64,000 bases of DNA, taken from positions 682,001-746,000 of the forward strand of contig NZ_CP072308.1 in assembly GCF_017726655.1 (NCBI RefSeq), in the 5' to 3' direction. Made by a program: the position numbers and the translations under genes. Positions 38,884 to 49,294 of this stretch are shown in pieces. Each line of letters starts with the position of its first letter. Within the stretch, counting starts at the first letter, position 1. This DNA is from Agrobacterium tumefaciens (GTDB lineage: Bacteria; Pseudomonadota; Alphaproteobacteria; Rhizobiales; Rhizobiaceae). The notes beneath the pieces were generated by a model. It made no database searches and had not been told where the DNA came from. It saw nothing but the letters and a program-made list of their open reading frames with translations.

Positions 38884-40068
38884 TCAGGCTTGGCGGCCGG
38901 TCTTGCTTTTCAAAACATCAAGAACGATGCGCGCGCTGGTTTCTCCCGGTGGGACCTCGGTGTGCAAACGCTGTTGTACCAGCGCATAACCTTCAAGCAT
39001 CGCCTGCCGTTCGATTGTATTCGACGACAGACGTTCGGCCCAGCGCAGCATGGACCCAGCCCTGACGACCTCGTTGAAATACTCAGGCACGATGGCGTAG
39101 TCAGCAATCAGATTCGGCAGGGCGCCCGTCCAGGTCTTCACCCGCTTGCTCAGCATGGTGAAAATCCAGTCTGTCTTGTAGACCGAAATGGTTGGCACCC
39201 CCGCAAGCGCCAATTCCAGGATAACCGTGCCTGACGCGGCGATGGCCGCATCGGCTTCAGCAAAGGCATTCCATTTAAATGCGGAGTCGACGCCGATCTG
39301 CGGCCTGATATCCTCTGGCCATGTCGCCGCCATATCGCGGATGCGCTGTTCCTGCCGCGGCACGGTCGGCAGCAGGAAACGCGCCGGGCCATTGCGTTTC
39401 ACAAAGGCTTTCGCTGCCTCCAGAAACGGCTCCATCAGCCGCGTCGTCTCCGTAGACCGAGATCCCGGGAGGAGAAGAATGGTCTTCGGCTGGCCCGCCT
39501 CCGGAAGAGCGCGCCCCGCCCGCTTCTGACGCACCGCCAGGACATCGGAATCGACGCTCAGGCGATGGCCGACAAAGGTGGTTGGCGGCCCGCCAAGACG
39601 TCGCATCGCCTCCGGCTCGAAGGGCAGCAGCGCGAGCACGTGATCCACATAAGACAGCATCGCCGTGGCGCGATATTCCTTCCATGCCCAGACGCTGGGA
39701 CAGACGTAATTCACCACCGGAAGATCGGGCAGCTGCTTGCGCACCTTCTTGGCAACGCGGTGCGTGAAATCCGGGCTGTCAATGATCAGCAGCACATCCG
39801 GTTTCGCGGCGGCAATCGCCGCGGCGGTCTGGTTGATGCGGGCGATCAGCTTCGGCAGCTTTTTCAGAACCTGGGTGAAACCCATGATGGAAAGCTCGGA
39901 GTAGTCGAACAGGGAAACCAGGCCCTGCGCCTCCAGAGCCTCACCGCCAACCCCGACCAGCTCGACAGGCCCGTTATATTGCATCTTGAGCGCCCGGATA
40001 AGATCGGCACCAAGGAGATCGCCAGACACCTCACCGGCAACGACTGCCACTTTCAACACTGCCGTCAT
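38884..40068 (-). CDS. lpxB: Lipid-A-disaccharide synthase
   Basis: LpxB joins UDP-2,3-diacylglucosamine with lipid X to form the lipid A disaccharide at the inner membrane. The 394-residue protein shows VAGEVSGDLLGADLIRAL at the N-terminus, NYVCPSVWAWKEYRA, LLPGSRSTE and ASGTVILELALAGVPTISVYK, all usual for the family. It is the last gene of the lpx operon, four bases after lpxI. Confidence 0.96.
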   Translation of the reverse strand: MTAVLKVAVVAGEVSGDLLGADLIRALKMQYNGPVELVGVGGEALEAQGLVSLFDYSELSIMGFTQVLKKLPKLIARINQTAAAIAAAKPDVLLIIDSPDFTHRVAKKVRKQLPDLPVVNYVCPSVWAWKEYRATAMLSYVDHVLALLPFEPEAMRRLGGPPTTFVGHRLSVDSDVLAVRQKRAGRALPEAGQPKTILLLPGSRSTETTRLMEPFLEAAKAFVKRNGPARFLLPTVPRQEQRIRDMAATWPEDIRPQIGVDSAFKWNAFAEADAAIAASGTVILELALAGVPTISVYKTDWIFTMLSKRVKTWTGALPNLIADYAIVPEYFNEVVRAGSMLRWAERLSSNTIERQAMLEGYALVQQRLHTEVPPGETSARIVLDVLKSKTGRQA

Positions 40069-40072
40069 CCGA

Positions 40073-40945
40073 TCAGGCCTTCCCCATCATGTCTCCGCCG
40101 AGTGACGTATCGATACCGCAGACGAATATGCCTGCCTCGTCGGCTGCTTTCAACATCGCTTCGCGATCCAGCACGAGCGCGCGTCCGGCTTCGACGGCGA
40201 TCCCGGCCAATCCGGCTTTTCGGGCATTTTCCACCGTCTCGATGCCGATGGTGGGAAGATCGGCGCGCACATCCTGCTGCGGTTTGCAGAGTTTTACGAG
40301 CACGCCTCTGCGGCGTGGGGATATTCGGCCTTCGGCGCGCAGGTCCGCAACGCGCGACAGCATGGCATCGGTGCCCTCAACGCCTTCGAGTGCAACAATG
40401 CGGCCACCAACGGAGACCGCACCCTGCCCCACATCGAGCTTGCCGAGCGCAAGTGCCGCCTCGGCCGCCTTGCGAATATCCCGCAGATCATCCCCGGTAG
40501 GCTCCTGCGCCGCCAAAGGACCCAGGGAGGCCAAAAGGCCCGGTGCTATCTCATGGGCGCCGATGACGTCTGCACCGAGCGTACCGATGATCTTGATGAC
40601 CATCTGCAGGACGGCATCGTCACCGCCGGATAGAAGCGTTTTCACGATCGAGGGCAATTTGAGCAGAATGCCGACCGTCGGCCGGATTTCCCGCCATTCG
40701 GGACGCCGGGCAACGCCGCCCGACAGCACCACGCGGTCGACCCGATTTTCTTTCAGAAGGCGGCCAAGTCCCGCGACATCGCCGACGCTGATCACGGCAT
40801 TATCGAAGCCACTCCAGTCGAAACTGGAATCATCGCGCAGGCGGACGATGAAGGGATTTTCCCCCATCTCACGGGCGGCAGTTGCCACATAAAGCGGCAA
40901 CTGGCCGCTGCCTGCCACGATGGCAAGACGCCCGCCGCCTGTCAC
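40073..40945 (-). CDS. lpxI: UDP-2,3-diacylglucosamine hydrolase, LpxI type
   Basis: LpxI performs the fourth step of lipid A synthesis in alphaproteobacteria, which lack LpxH. The 290-residue protein starts LAIVAGSGQLPLYVATAAREMG and contains DGKVDVGQ-like sequence LGKLDVGQGAVSVGG and the catalytic-type Asp-rich segment LPTIGIETVENA. It starts at GTG (40945), three bases after the lpxA stop. It is unrelated to LpxH in fold and uses a different hydrolysis mechanism. Confidence 0.94.
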   Translation of the reverse strand: MTGGGRLAIVAGSGQLPLYVATAAREMGENPFIVRLRDDSSFDWSGFDNAVISVGDVAGLGRLLKENRVDRVVLSGGVARRPEWREIRPTVGILLKLPSIVKTLLSGGDDAVLQMVIKIIGTLGADVIGAHEIAPGLLASLGPLAAQEPTGDDLRDIRKAAEAALALGKLDVGQGAVSVGGRIVALEGVEGTDAMLSRVADLRAEGRISPRRRGVLVKLCKPQQDVRADLPTIGIETVENARKAGLAGIAVEAGRALVLDREAMLKAADEAGIFVCGIDTSLGGDMMGKA

Positions 40946-40948
40946 GGC

Positions 40949-41764
40949 TCACTTGCCCCGGTTGGGCGACGAAATCGCGCGATCGGTGCCTGCGCCAATG
41001 AAATCGATGACTTCAAGCGCCTGCGGGCAATCCAGATAATCGTTACGGTCAATGGCTGCCGCATTGGCGCGGATGGGGCCATCCGCTTCGAAAATGGCCT
41101 TGTAAACGCGCCGGACCTTATGGATGTCGGCGCGCTCGATGCCGGCGCGTGTCATGCCGACGACGTTGAGGCCACCAAGAATCCCCGGATTCCCGTTCAG
41201 CATGCCATAGGGAATCACGTCGTAATTGACAGCGGAGAGCCCGCCGATAAAGGCCTGCCGGCCGATACGCGTGAACTGGTGCACGGCGCAACCACCGCCC
41301 AGAATCGCGCGATCTTCAATCGTCACATGTCCCGCCAGCATGACATTGTTGGACAGGATGATGTGGCTGCCCAGGCGGCAATCATGCGCCACATGCGAAT
41401 TGGCGAGGAACAGGTTGTCGTCACCGATGATGGTCTTGCTGCTGCCGTCGGAGCTTCCGGCGTTCATCGTCACGCCTTCGCGCATGATGCACCGCTCGCC
41501 GATCTCCAGCGTCGTCTCAGAACCATCATGACGAACCGCCTGCGGCGTTCCGCCAATAACCGCCATAGGATGAATGACCGAATCGCGGCCGATCACCGTC
41601 AGACCGGACACCACGGCATGGTTGTGCAGCCTCACACCGTCATGCAGCGTCACCTTCGGACCGACATAGGCAAGCGGGCCGATGACAACGCTTTCACCGA
41701 TCACCGCGCCGTCCTCAACGACCGCGCTCGGGTGAATCCTGGCCGAAGCCGCAATCGTGCTCAT
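40949..41764 (-). CDS. lpxA: UDP-N-acetylglucosamine acyltransferase
   Basis: LpxA adds the first 3-hydroxyacyl chain to UDP-GlcNAc. The 271-residue protein is a left-handed beta helix made of hexapeptide repeats ([21 protein letters not shown]) with the catalytic His region [11 protein letters not shown] and a helical C-terminus. It overlaps the upstream fabZ gene by four bases (ATGA). Confidence 0.96.
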   Translation of the reverse strand: MSTIAASARIHPSAVVEDGAVIGESVVIGPLAYVGPKVTLHDGVRLHNHAVVSGLTVIGRDSVIHPMAVIGGTPQAVRHDGSETTLEIGERCIMREGVTMNAGSSDGSSKTIIGDDNLFLANSHVAHDCRLGSHIILSNNVMLAGHVTIEDRAILGGGCAVHQFTRIGRQAFIGGLSAVNYDVIPYGMLNGNPGILGGLNVVGMTRAGIERADIHKVRRVYKAIFEADGPIRANAAAIDRNDYLDCPQALEVIDFIGAGTDRAISSPNRGK

Positions 41765-42228
41765 TGCTGGTCCTCGGGGATCATCATGGCGCCCACATCG
41801 GCCTCCGCCACCAGCGCGCCGTCCACCTTCGCCTCACAATGGAATTTAAATACATTGCCGCGCTGACGCTGCTTGGTGACGTGGATTTCGAGGCGGTCGC
41901 CGGGAACCACTGGCTTGCGGAAACGCGCATTGTCGATCGTCATGAAGTAGACCAGATAGCCGCCCTCACCCTGGCTGCGCGCGCAAATGGCGCCGGCCGT
42001 CTGGGCCATGGCTTCGACGATCAAAACGCCCGGCATGATCGGACGGTCTGGGAAGTGACCGGTAAAATGCGGTTCATTGACCGTGACGTTCTTGATGCCG
42101 ATTGCCGAATTGTTGCCGTCGATTTCGATGATCTTGTCGATCAGCAGAAATGGGTAACGATGCGGCAGAAGCTTCATGACTTCCAGAATGTCAGCCGCGC
42201 CAAGCGTCGTCTTCGTTTCTTCAGTCAT
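41761..42228 (-). CDS. fabZ: 3-hydroxyacyl-ACP dehydratase
   Basis: FabZ dehydrates beta-hydroxyacyl-ACPs in fatty acid elongation. The 155-residue protein has [14 protein letters not shown] and [26 protein letters not shown] with the catalytic His and Glu. The ATG at 42228 follows GGAG; a longer frame to 42255 has no support. It overlaps lpxD by eight bases and lpxA by four, as in the classic lpxD-fabZ-lpxA order. Confidence 0.96.
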   Translation of the reverse strand: MTEETKTTLGAADILEVMKLLPHRYPFLLIDKIIEIDGNNSAIGIKNVTVNEPHFTGHFPDRPIMPGVLIVEAMAQTAGAICARSQGEGGYLVYFMTIDNARFRKPVVPGDRLEIHVTKQRQRGNVFKFHCEAKVDGALVAEADVGAMMIPEDQQ

Positions 42229-43288
42229 TGTTTTTCTCTCCTGTTTTTTTATCACGCCCTTCAGCGCGGGCCAGAATCTCGGCCATGTCGCGCAGGAAAT
42301 ATTTCATCGGCCGCGCCGGCGTTCCGCCGTAACGCGCGCCTGCCGGCACATCGGCCACAACACCGCTCATCGCGGCGATCTGCGCGCCATCGCCAATGGT
42401 GATATGGCCGTTGATGCCGGCCGCGCCACCAATCATCACACCGTCGCCGATGCGGGTGCTGCCTGCAATGCCGACCTTGCTGACGATGCCACAATGGCGG
42501 CCAATGCGCACATTATGACCGACCTGAACCTGATTATCGATCTTGGTGCCTTCACCGATGACCGTATCATCCATGGTGCCGCGATCGATCGTGGTATTGG
42601 CGCCAATCTCGACATTGTCCTGAATGATGACACGGCCAACCTGCACGATCTTCAGCATGCCACGCGGACCGGGAGCGTAACCAAACCCATCCTGACCGAT
42701 ACGGGCGCCGTTGTGGATAATCACATTGTTGCCGATGAGCGCCGCAAGCACGCTGGCGCCACCGGCGATGGTGCAATCGCGGCCAATCCGCACATCCTGT
42801 CCAATGATCACGCCGGGGCCGATGCGCGTGCCCGCGCCGATATGGGCACCCGCTCCGATGACGGCAAGTGCCTCGACGATGACGCCTTCTTCCAATTTTG
42901 CGGATGGATCGACATGCGCGGCATGGGAAACTTCTGCTTCCATGCGCGCGACTGGTCCCGGACGCATCGCCGAAGGATGCAGCAGAGCACCCACCTGCGC
43001 AAACAGCGTGTGCGGATTTTTTGATATCAGCGCGGGGATATTGGACGGAAGCATATCGACAAGCGCTGCGTCACAAATGACGGCGCCTGCTTCGCAGGTC
43101 TGCAATTCATCGCGATTCTTGCGCGACAGTATATAGCAGAGCTGATCGGGCTTTGCCCGATAGACGGGCGAAACGGATCGGATCATCCGTTCACCTGCCG
43201 CCTCATCAGACAGTTCCGTCCCAAAACGGTCTGCGATGTCTATCAATCGCAGTCCCTCGTGGGGCGGAAAAAATGCGTTGTATTCCAT
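42221..43288 (-). CDS. lpxD: UDP-3-O-(3-hydroxyacyl)glucosamine N-acyltransferase
   Basis: LpxD adds the second acyl chain in lipid A synthesis. Residues 1-100 form the uridine-binding domain, then a left-handed beta helix with the catalytic-type segment [15 protein letters not shown] and repeats [25 protein letters not shown]. The length of 355 residues fits rhizobial LpxD. The gene lies between bamA and fabZ in the conserved envelope cluster. Confidence 0.96.
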   Translation of the reverse strand: MEYNAFFPPHEGLRLIDIADRFGTELSDEAAGERMIRSVSPVYRAKPDQLCYILSRKNRDELQTCEAGAVICDAALVDMLPSNIPALISKNPHTLFAQVGALLHPSAMRPGPVARMEAEVSHAAHVDPSAKLEEGVIVEALAVIGAGAHIGAGTRIGPGVIIGQDVRIGRDCTIAGGASVLAALIGNNVIIHNGARIGQDGFGYAPGPRGMLKIVQVGRVIIQDNVEIGANTTIDRGTMDDTVIGEGTKIDNQVQVGHNVRIGRHCGIVSKVGIAGSTRIGDGVMIGGAAGINGHITIGDGAQIAAMSGVVADVPAGARYGGTPARPMKYFLRDMAEILARAEGRDKKTGEKNND

Positions 43289-43337
43289 CAGCCGGAAACT
43301 CCAGAACGTTCAAACTTGCAGTTCTGGACTGCCGATA

Positions 43338-45662
43338 TCAGAAAGTGTTGGACATGCCAAACCGGAAACGCTGTTCCTCGTCGTAGTCTTCCTTGGCGAA
43401 AGGAACGGCGTAATCGACGCGGATCGGACCGAAAGGCGATGCCCACATCACACCGATACCGGCAGATGCGCGGATGGAGTTGTCGTCCTTGACGGTCTGC
43501 GATGTGGAGACCTTGTTGCCATACATCGTGCCGGCATCGACGAAGCCGGCAAGACGCAGGCCGAAGTCTTCCGGAACGCCAGGCATTGGCGCCGTCACTT
43601 CAGCAGAAGCCGCAAAATAGGTCGTGCCGCCGATGGAGTCATAACCGATACGCGGACCGATACCATCGTTCTTGAAGCCGCGAACCTGACGACCGCCGAA
43701 CTTGAATTGATCGAAGACCAGAAGATTGTCATTCGTCGGCATGACATGACCAGCCTGACCGGTCAGCGATCCGATGATGTCATACTCGTCGGACAGCGTG
43801 TGGTAGTACCGCGCCTTGGCATAGATCTTGTAGTATTCGGAGTCGCCACCGAGACCCGCAAATTCGTTCGTCAACGCAGCCTGCCAGCCTTCGCGCGGCA
43901 TGTTGCGGTCATCGAGCGTGTTGTAGTTCAAGGTGTTCGAAATGATCGACTGGGTCCAGTCACCACCGCGGATCAGAGCCTGATAAGGTTCTGCGAGATT
44001 GGCGTTGTTCTGCCAGTCGCCCTTACCGTCATAATTGATCTGCTTGTAGGTGTATTTGAATGTCGTCGACAGATCTTCCGTGATCGGAGCGGTGACGCGC
44101 AGTGCAAAGCCCTGTTCGTCGTAGTTATAGAAGTCTTCGCTCTTGCTCTGGTTCTTGAAGAGGTCGAAGCCGGCAGCCAGACGGTAGCCGAGGAAATAGG
44201 GCTCCGTGAAGGACAGCGAGTACGTACGCGCATCGTCTTCACCAGCACCAGCGGCGACACGGATATACTGACCGCGACCGAGGAAGTTCTTTTCTTCGAC
44301 CGATGCTTCGAGCAGCACGCCATCGTTCTGCGAGTAGCCCGCACCGATACCGAACGAACCCGTCGACTGATCTTCAACGTCAACCACGATCACGACGCGG
44401 TCAGGCGCGCTGCCGCCGGCGGTCGAGATATTGACCTTCGAGAAGTAACCCAGCGCTTCGAGACGACGCTTTGCAGCGGTAATGACCGTCTGGTTGAACG
44501 CATCGCCTTCGGAAATATCGAATTCGCGACGGATGACATAGTCACGCGTGCGGGTGTTACCGCGGATTTCGATACGCTCGACGTAAGCGCGCTCGCCCTG
44601 ATCGACGATATAGGTCACGCCAATGGTGTTGCCAGACATGTCGCGGTCGCCGCGCGGCGTAACACGAGCGAAAGGATAACCTTCACCGGCAACGCGCTTG
44701 GAAATCGCTTCCATGCTCTGCTGAACTTCCTTGGCGCTGTAGCTTCCACCCTGACGGGTTTCAACAAGACCCTGAAGCTCGGAACCATCGACGCCCGGAA
44801 CGGTCGATTCGACCGCGACGTTGCCGAAGTTGTACTTCTTGCCTTCGTCAACGGTGATGGAGATGGTGTATTCGTTCTTTGCCTCGTCCAGGACCGCCTC
44901 GGAAGAGACGACGCGGAAGTCGGCATAACCGTGGTTGTAGTAGAACTGGCGCAGCGCCTCTTCATCGGCGCGCAGCTTGTCCTCATTGTAGACGTCCTTA
45001 CGCGTCAGGAACGACAGCATGTTGGACTTCTTGGTATTGATGACGGCGGCGAGACGACCATCGCTGTAGGCATTGTTGCCAATAAAATCGATGCGGCCGA
45101 TCTTCGTACGCTCACCTTCGTTGATGACGAAAGCAATGTTTACACGGCCCTGACCGACAGACACGGTCTGCGTGGTGATTTCGACATCGCTACGACCGAT
45201 GGCAGCATAGGCGTCCTTGATGCGGGCGATGTCAGCCGTCACGATGGCCTGATTGAACGGGCCCATCGGCTGGGTCTGCACGACGCCGGCGAGCTTGTCG
45301 TCCTTGATCTTGCGGTTGCCGTTGAACACCACCTGGTTGACAAGCTGGTTCTCGTTGACCGTCACGACCAGCGTGCTGCCGGAAACGCGCATGGCGACAT
45401 TCGAGAAGTAACCGGTGGCGTAAAGACGCTTCACCGACTCATCGATGTCCGAATTGGAAAAGTTCTTGCCTGGCGCAATGGTGATGTTGGAACGAACCGA
45501 ATCCGCACCAGACCTTTCGGCCCCGCGAACGTCAATTCTGCTGATGACGGCTGCCTGTGCAACGCCAGCAGAGGCAAGCACACCAAGGCCCGCAACCGAA
45601 GAAACACCGGCAGACAGAGCAACCGCCGACACAGCGTTCAAAAATCTTGAACCAGCCTTCAT
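43338..45662 (-). CDS. bamA: Outer membrane protein assembly factor BamA
   Basis: BamA inserts beta-barrel proteins into the outer membrane. An N-terminal signal sequence (MKAGSRFLNAVSAVALSAGV...) is followed by five POTRA domains (residues about 40-430, with repeated Y-x-x-x-G-Y-F motifs) and a C-terminal 16-strand barrel with the RGF loop motif VRGFKNDGIGPR, ending in Phe (RFGMSNTF) as the assembly signal. The length of 774 residues is normal. It sits after rseP and before lpxD. Confidence 0.96.
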   Translation of the reverse strand: MKAGSRFLNAVSAVALSAGVSSVAGLGVLASAGVAQAAVISRIDVRGAERSGADSVRSNITIAPGKNFSNSDIDESVKRLYATGYFSNVAMRVSGSTLVVTVNENQLVNQVVFNGNRKIKDDKLAGVVQTQPMGPFNQAIVTADIARIKDAYAAIGRSDVEITTQTVSVGQGRVNIAFVINEGERTKIGRIDFIGNNAYSDGRLAAVINTKKSNMLSFLTRKDVYNEDKLRADEEALRQFYYNHGYADFRVVSSEAVLDEAKNEYTISITVDEGKKYNFGNVAVESTVPGVDGSELQGLVETRQGGSYSAKEVQQSMEAISKRVAGEGYPFARVTPRGDRDMSGNTIGVTYIVDQGERAYVERIEIRGNTRTRDYVIRREFDISEGDAFNQTVITAAKRRLEALGYFSKVNISTAGGSAPDRVVIVVDVEDQSTGSFGIGAGYSQNDGVLLEASVEEKNFLGRGQYIRVAAGAGEDDARTYSLSFTEPYFLGYRLAAGFDLFKNQSKSEDFYNYDEQGFALRVTAPITEDLSTTFKYTYKQINYDGKGDWQNNANLAEPYQALIRGGDWTQSIISNTLNYNTLDDRNMPREGWQAALTNEFAGLGGDSEYYKIYAKARYYHTLSDEYDIIGSLTGQAGHVMPTNDNLLVFDQFKFGGRQVRGFKNDGIGPRIGYDSIGGTTYFAASAEVTAPMPGVPEDFGLRLAGFVDAGTMYGNKVSTSQTVKDDNSIRASAGIGVMWASPFGPIRVDYAVPFAKEDYDEEQRFRFGMSNTF

Positions 45663-45861
45663 TTCAATTCTTACCCTTTTACGTTGTCCCTCAGCGGGCG
45701 GAACCCGACTCCGGCCATGTGCGTCGTTTTACCTGCTTTTCCCCTACAAGCAAGCGTGAACGTTAAATTCTGTTTACTTCGTGCTCCAGAGTGGCTCATT
45801 CGCCACTTTGGCATAAAAACAAGGTAAACAACCGACTAACAAAACCGTTAAAACACAATCC
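45663..45861. promoter_or_regulatory. rseP-bamA intergenic region
   Basis: This 199-base gap is relatively AT-rich. It has AGTGGC/GCCACT at 45790-45807 around a six-base loop, without a T tract. It may hold a bamA promoter or a stress-responsive element; no gene is seen. Confidence 0.35.
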
Positions 45862-46995
45862 TCAGCCAATCAAGCTGCTGATATCATTCCATGTTGCAAA
45901 AACCATAAGGCCCAAAATCATCATCATTCCGATACGGAACGCCACTTCCTGCGCGCCGGCGCCGAGCGGCCGGCCTCTAATTGCCTCGATGGCGTAGAAC
46001 ACGAGATGGCCGCCGTCCAGAACCGGGACGGGCATCAAATTCAGGAGACCGATCGATACCGAAAGAACCGCGGCGAGCTGGATAACGGCGGAAATTCCGA
46101 GTGTCGCCATCTGTCCGGATGCCTGCGCCACCCGCACGGGACCACCCAGCTGATCGGCATTCATGCGGCCGGTGACGAGGTTTCCGATATAGTTGAACGT
46201 GCCGGTGATGACATGACCTGTTTCACGCACACCCTCGGCGAGCGCCTGGACCGGCGAATATTCGATGTGGCGGAAATTGCCGCTGGTCTGGTCGGTGACG
46301 ATGCCGATGATGCCCATTTCGAGCTTGTTACCGAACTGGTCGGTCGTCTCGGTGCGGGTCGGAACCATCGGCAGCGTCAGTTCCTCGCCTGCCCTCTCCA
46401 CAGTCACCGTAATCGGCGTGCCGGGACGAATGCCGACATAACGGCGAACATCCTCGAATGTCAGTACCTTTTCGCCATCGATGGCAATCAGACGGTCGCC
46501 CGCCTTGACGCCGGCAACCGCCGCCGCACTGTTTTCACGAACTTCCGCAACGACCGGATCGGCAATCATCCGACCATAGATGCCGAAGAGCACTGCAAAA
46601 ATGAGAATCGCGAGGATGAAATTCGCGATCGGGCCTGCAGCGACCGTCGCTGCCCTTTTCCACAGCTTTGCGCCGGAAAGCGTTTGCGCCCTCTCCTCCA
46701 GCGACATGTAAGAAAGGCCGGAACTGTCAGGCTTGCTTGCGGCATCCTCATCGCCAAAAAATTTGACGTAGCCGCCAAGCGGAATCGCGGAAATCTTCCA
46801 GCGCGTGCCGCGCTTGTCGGTAAATCCGACCAGTTCCGGGCCAAAACCGACCGAGAATGCGGTGGAGCGGATGCCACACCACCGACCGACAAGATAATGG
46901 CCCATCTCATGTACAAAAACGAGCAGGGACAGGACCAGGATGAAGGGCACGATATAGCCGGTCAGAAAACCAGTCGCCGCCATTACTGTGTTCAT
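45862..46995 (-). CDS. rseP: Site-2 protease RseP (MmpA/YaeL) family
   Basis: This inner-membrane zinc metalloprotease cleaves anti-sigma factors and signal peptide remnants. Catalytic HExxH is at His29-Glu30-His33 (FVHEMGH), a PDZ domain lies about 125-205 (VRENSAAAVAGVKAGDRLIAIDG), and the second metal motif NLMPVPVLDGGH lies near the end. I choose ATG at 46995 for 377 residues. An extended frame to 47091 adds an Arg-rich segment without support. Confidence 0.94.
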   Translation of the reverse strand: MNTVMAATGFLTGYIVPFILVLSLLVFVHEMGHYLVGRWCGIRSTAFSVGFGPELVGFTDKRGTRWKISAIPLGGYVKFFGDEDAASKPDSSGLSYMSLEERAQTLSGAKLWKRAATVAAGPIANFILAILIFAVLFGIYGRMIADPVVAEVRENSAAAVAGVKAGDRLIAIDGEKVLTFEDVRRYVGIRPGTPITVTVERAGEELTLPMVPTRTETTDQFGNKLEMGIIGIVTDQTSGNFRHIEYSPVQALAEGVRETGHVITGTFNYIGNLVTGRMNADQLGGPVRVAQASGQMATLGISAVIQLAAVLSVSIGLLNLMPVPVLDGGHLVFYAIEAIRGRPLGAGAQEVAFRIGMMMILGLMVFATWNDISSLIG

Positions 46996-47032
46996 GACAA
47001 TCTGCCCTTTATATCGTGACCTTTTGCGCCGC

Positions 47033-47866
47033 CTAGAAGCCCGGCAACAGCCCGCCGCTCGATCCGGGCACGTCGCCGGTTGCCGCCGCATGCACGAAAG
47101 CTATGAGGAATACCGTAAAGCAGGCGAAAACAAGACCGTCAACACGGTCCATGAAGCCGCCATGACCAGGAATGAGATGGCTTGAATCCTTGACCTGAAA
47201 CCGTCGTTTCACGAAGGATTCGAAGAGATCGCCAATCTGGCTGAAGATCGAAAGGATCAGCGCCAGTCCCAGCACCAGCAGGCTGATGCGACCATGATAG
47301 GCCATGGAGACCAATGCACCGCCGATGATGGCCGCAACCGCCCCGCCGATCGCGCCCGACCATGTCTTACCCGGAGAGATGGCAGGCGCGAGTTTTGGCC
47401 CGCCGATGGCGCGACCAACGAAGTAAGCAAGAATGTCCGTCGACCAGACAACCGCAAAGATGAACAGGATGGACGCGAGGCCCGTCAGTTCGTCACCACG
47501 AATGGCTGCGAGCGATATGCCGCTCAGGCCCGCGTAAAATATGCCGCCCACCAGCCACCAGTTCCGGCCGCGCAGCACCGGAAACAACGCCGCTGTCAGC
47601 GTGAAGCCGGATAAGAGCGGCAGGTCCAGCGAAGCTTCACCGAAAATCGTATTGCCGGCAATGACGGCGACAGAAAACCAGCCCCAGGCATTTCCGGTGG
47701 GGTTGCTCTCCGACATCCGGGTAATCGTCGACCACTCGTAATAGATGAGAATCGCGAGAAGACCAGCAACGATGCGGAACAGGATGCCGCCATACCACGT
47801 CGCGGCCAGGATGACCGCGGCCATGACGATCGCGGAAACGATCCGGAGCCTGAGTTCACGGCTCAT
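47033..47866 (-). CDS. cdsA: Phosphatidate cytidylyltransferase
   Basis: CdsA makes CDP-diacylglycerol for phospholipid synthesis. The 277-residue protein has seven to eight membrane helices and the family signature near the C-terminus, SFVKRRFQVKDSSHLIPGHGG, followed by MDRVD. Its start codon overlaps the stop of uppS by one base, as is typical of this operon. Confidence 0.95.
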   Translation of the reverse strand: MSRELRLRIVSAIVMAAVILAATWYGGILFRIVAGLLAILIYYEWSTITRMSESNPTGNAWGWFSVAVIAGNTIFGEASLDLPLLSGFTLTAALFPVLRGRNWWLVGGIFYAGLSGISLAAIRGDELTGLASILFIFAVVWSTDILAYFVGRAIGGPKLAPAISPGKTWSGAIGGAVAAIIGGALVSMAYHGRISLLVLGLALILSIFSQIGDLFESFVKRRFQVKDSSHLIPGHGGFMDRVDGLVFACFTVFLIAFVHAAATGDVPGSSGGLLPGF

Positions 47867-48609
47867 CAGGCACCTGCCACGGCAACCTGCTCGGTGAGCG
47901 CACCGAAACGGCGGTCACGCGTTGCATATTGCTCAATTGCAGAGAAGAATCGCTGGCGGTCGAAGTCGGGCCAATATTCCGGCACGAAGAGGAATTCCGA
48001 ATAGGCTGCCTGCCAGAGGAGGAAGTTGGACAGACGCTCTTCGCCACTGGTGCGGATAATCAGATCCGGATCGGGAATCCCCGATGTGTCGAGCCGGGAC
48101 GAAATCATTTCCGGCGTGATGGAGGCGGCGTCGAGCCTGCCTGCGGCAACATCAAGCGCGATTGACGCCGTTGCGCGAGCGATCTCGTCACGGCTGCCAT
48201 AGTTGAAGGCGATCACCAGCGTCAGCTTGGTATTTTCGGCCGTCATCTGCTCCGCCTCTTCCAGAAGCGCGCGGATATCGTTCTTCAGCCCCTGCCGGTC
48301 ACCGATGATCCGCACGCGCACATTCTCGCGGTGCAGCTCGGCAAGGTCGCGCCGGATGAAGGCCTTCAGCAGCCCCATCAGATCACTGACTTCGGATTCC
48401 GGCCTGCGCCAGTTTTCCGAAGAGAAGGCAAACAGGGTGAGATAACGTATGCCGCAATCGCCGGCCGCGCGCACGGTCTCGCGCACGGCCTCCACACCGC
48501 GGCGATGCCCCATCACGCGCGGAAGACCGCGCTGCTTTGCCCAGCGGCCATTGCCATCCATGATGATGGCGACGTGCTCGGGTATGGAGGAACGTGTCGT
48601 CGTCGGCAT
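47866..48609 (-). CDS. uppS: Undecaprenyl diphosphate synthase (cis-prenyltransferase)
   Basis: UppS makes the C55 lipid carrier for peptidoglycan and lipopolysaccharide. The motif [19 protein letters not shown] with the catalytic Asp starts near residue 14, and SSENWRRP and [13 protein letters not shown] appear later. The ATG at 48609 ([13 protein letters not shown]) gives 247 residues as in relatives. A frame from 48642 is not favoured. Confidence 0.95.
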   Translation of the reverse strand: MPTTTRSSIPEHVAIIMDGNGRWAKQRGLPRVMGHRRGVEAVRETVRAAGDCGIRYLTLFAFSSENWRRPESEVSDLMGLLKAFIRRDLAELHRENVRVRIIGDRQGLKNDIRALLEEAEQMTAENTKLTLVIAFNYGSRDEIARATASIALDVAAGRLDAASITPEMISSRLDTSGIPDPDLIIRTSGEERLSNFLLWQAAYSEFLFVPEYWPDFDRQRFFSAIEQYATRDRRFGALTEQVAVAGA

Positions 48610-48674
48610 ATCGATCCAGTAATAGGGCGGCGCGGAATTCAAACGGAAAAAGCAGACGTCTATCGCAAGCGATA

Positions 48675-49232
48675 TCAGACCTGCATGATTTCCTTTTCCT
48701 TCTCGGCAAGCAAGCGGTCAATTTCCGAAATCGTGTCGTCGGTCATTTTCTGCACTTTTTCCGACTGGCCACGGCTTTCGTCCTGACCGATGTCACCATC
48801 CTTTTCGGCTTTTTTCAGACCGTCCATGCCATCACGACGCACATGGCGAATAGCGACCTTCGACTTTTCGGCGTAGTCGTGAGCGACCTTGACGAGGGAT
48901 TTGCGGCGCTCTTCGTTGAGTTCAGGCAGCGGAATACGGAGGTTCTGGCCGTCAACGATGGGGTTGAGGCCGAGGTTGGATTCGCGGATGGCGCGGTCCA
49001 CGGCATTGACCATCGACTTGTCCCAGATATTGACGCCGAGCATGCGCGGCTCGGGAACGGTGATGTTGGCCACCTGGTTGAGCGGCACGCGCGAGCCGTA
49101 GGCATCAACGGTGACCGGGTCCAGAATATTGGCCGACGCGCGGCCGGTGCGCAGCGACGCGATATCGCTCTTGAATGCATTGATGGCGCCATCCATACGG
49201 CGCTTGATATCGTTGAGGTCAACACCACTCAT
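48675..49232 (-). CDS. frr: Ribosome recycling factor
   Basis: RRF splits post-termination ribosomes with EF-G. The 185-residue protein begins [20 protein letters not shown] and contains [20 protein letters not shown] and the conserved [16 protein letters not shown] arm. Its length and order after pyrH and before uppS are classic for the cluster. Confidence 0.97.
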   Translation of the reverse strand: MSGVDLNDIKRRMDGAINAFKSDIASLRTGRASANILDPVTVDAYGSRVPLNQVANITVPEPRMLGVNIWDKSMVNAVDRAIRESNLGLNPIVDGQNLRIPLPELNEERRKSLVKVAHDYAEKSKVAIRHVRRDGMDGLKKAEKDGDIGQDESRGQSEKVQKMTDDTISEIDRLLAEKEKEIMQV

Positions 49233-49294
49233 CTTGATACTCCATCTTGTCGGCCAGCGGCCGTATTCGCCCTCAAGGGCGGCATCGTTTTGGA

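Noticed and set aside
43236-45650. Plus-strand frame of 804 codons opposite bamA
   Set aside because: It is antisense to a clear bamA gene with a full set of family features, and has no start signal or recognised domain.
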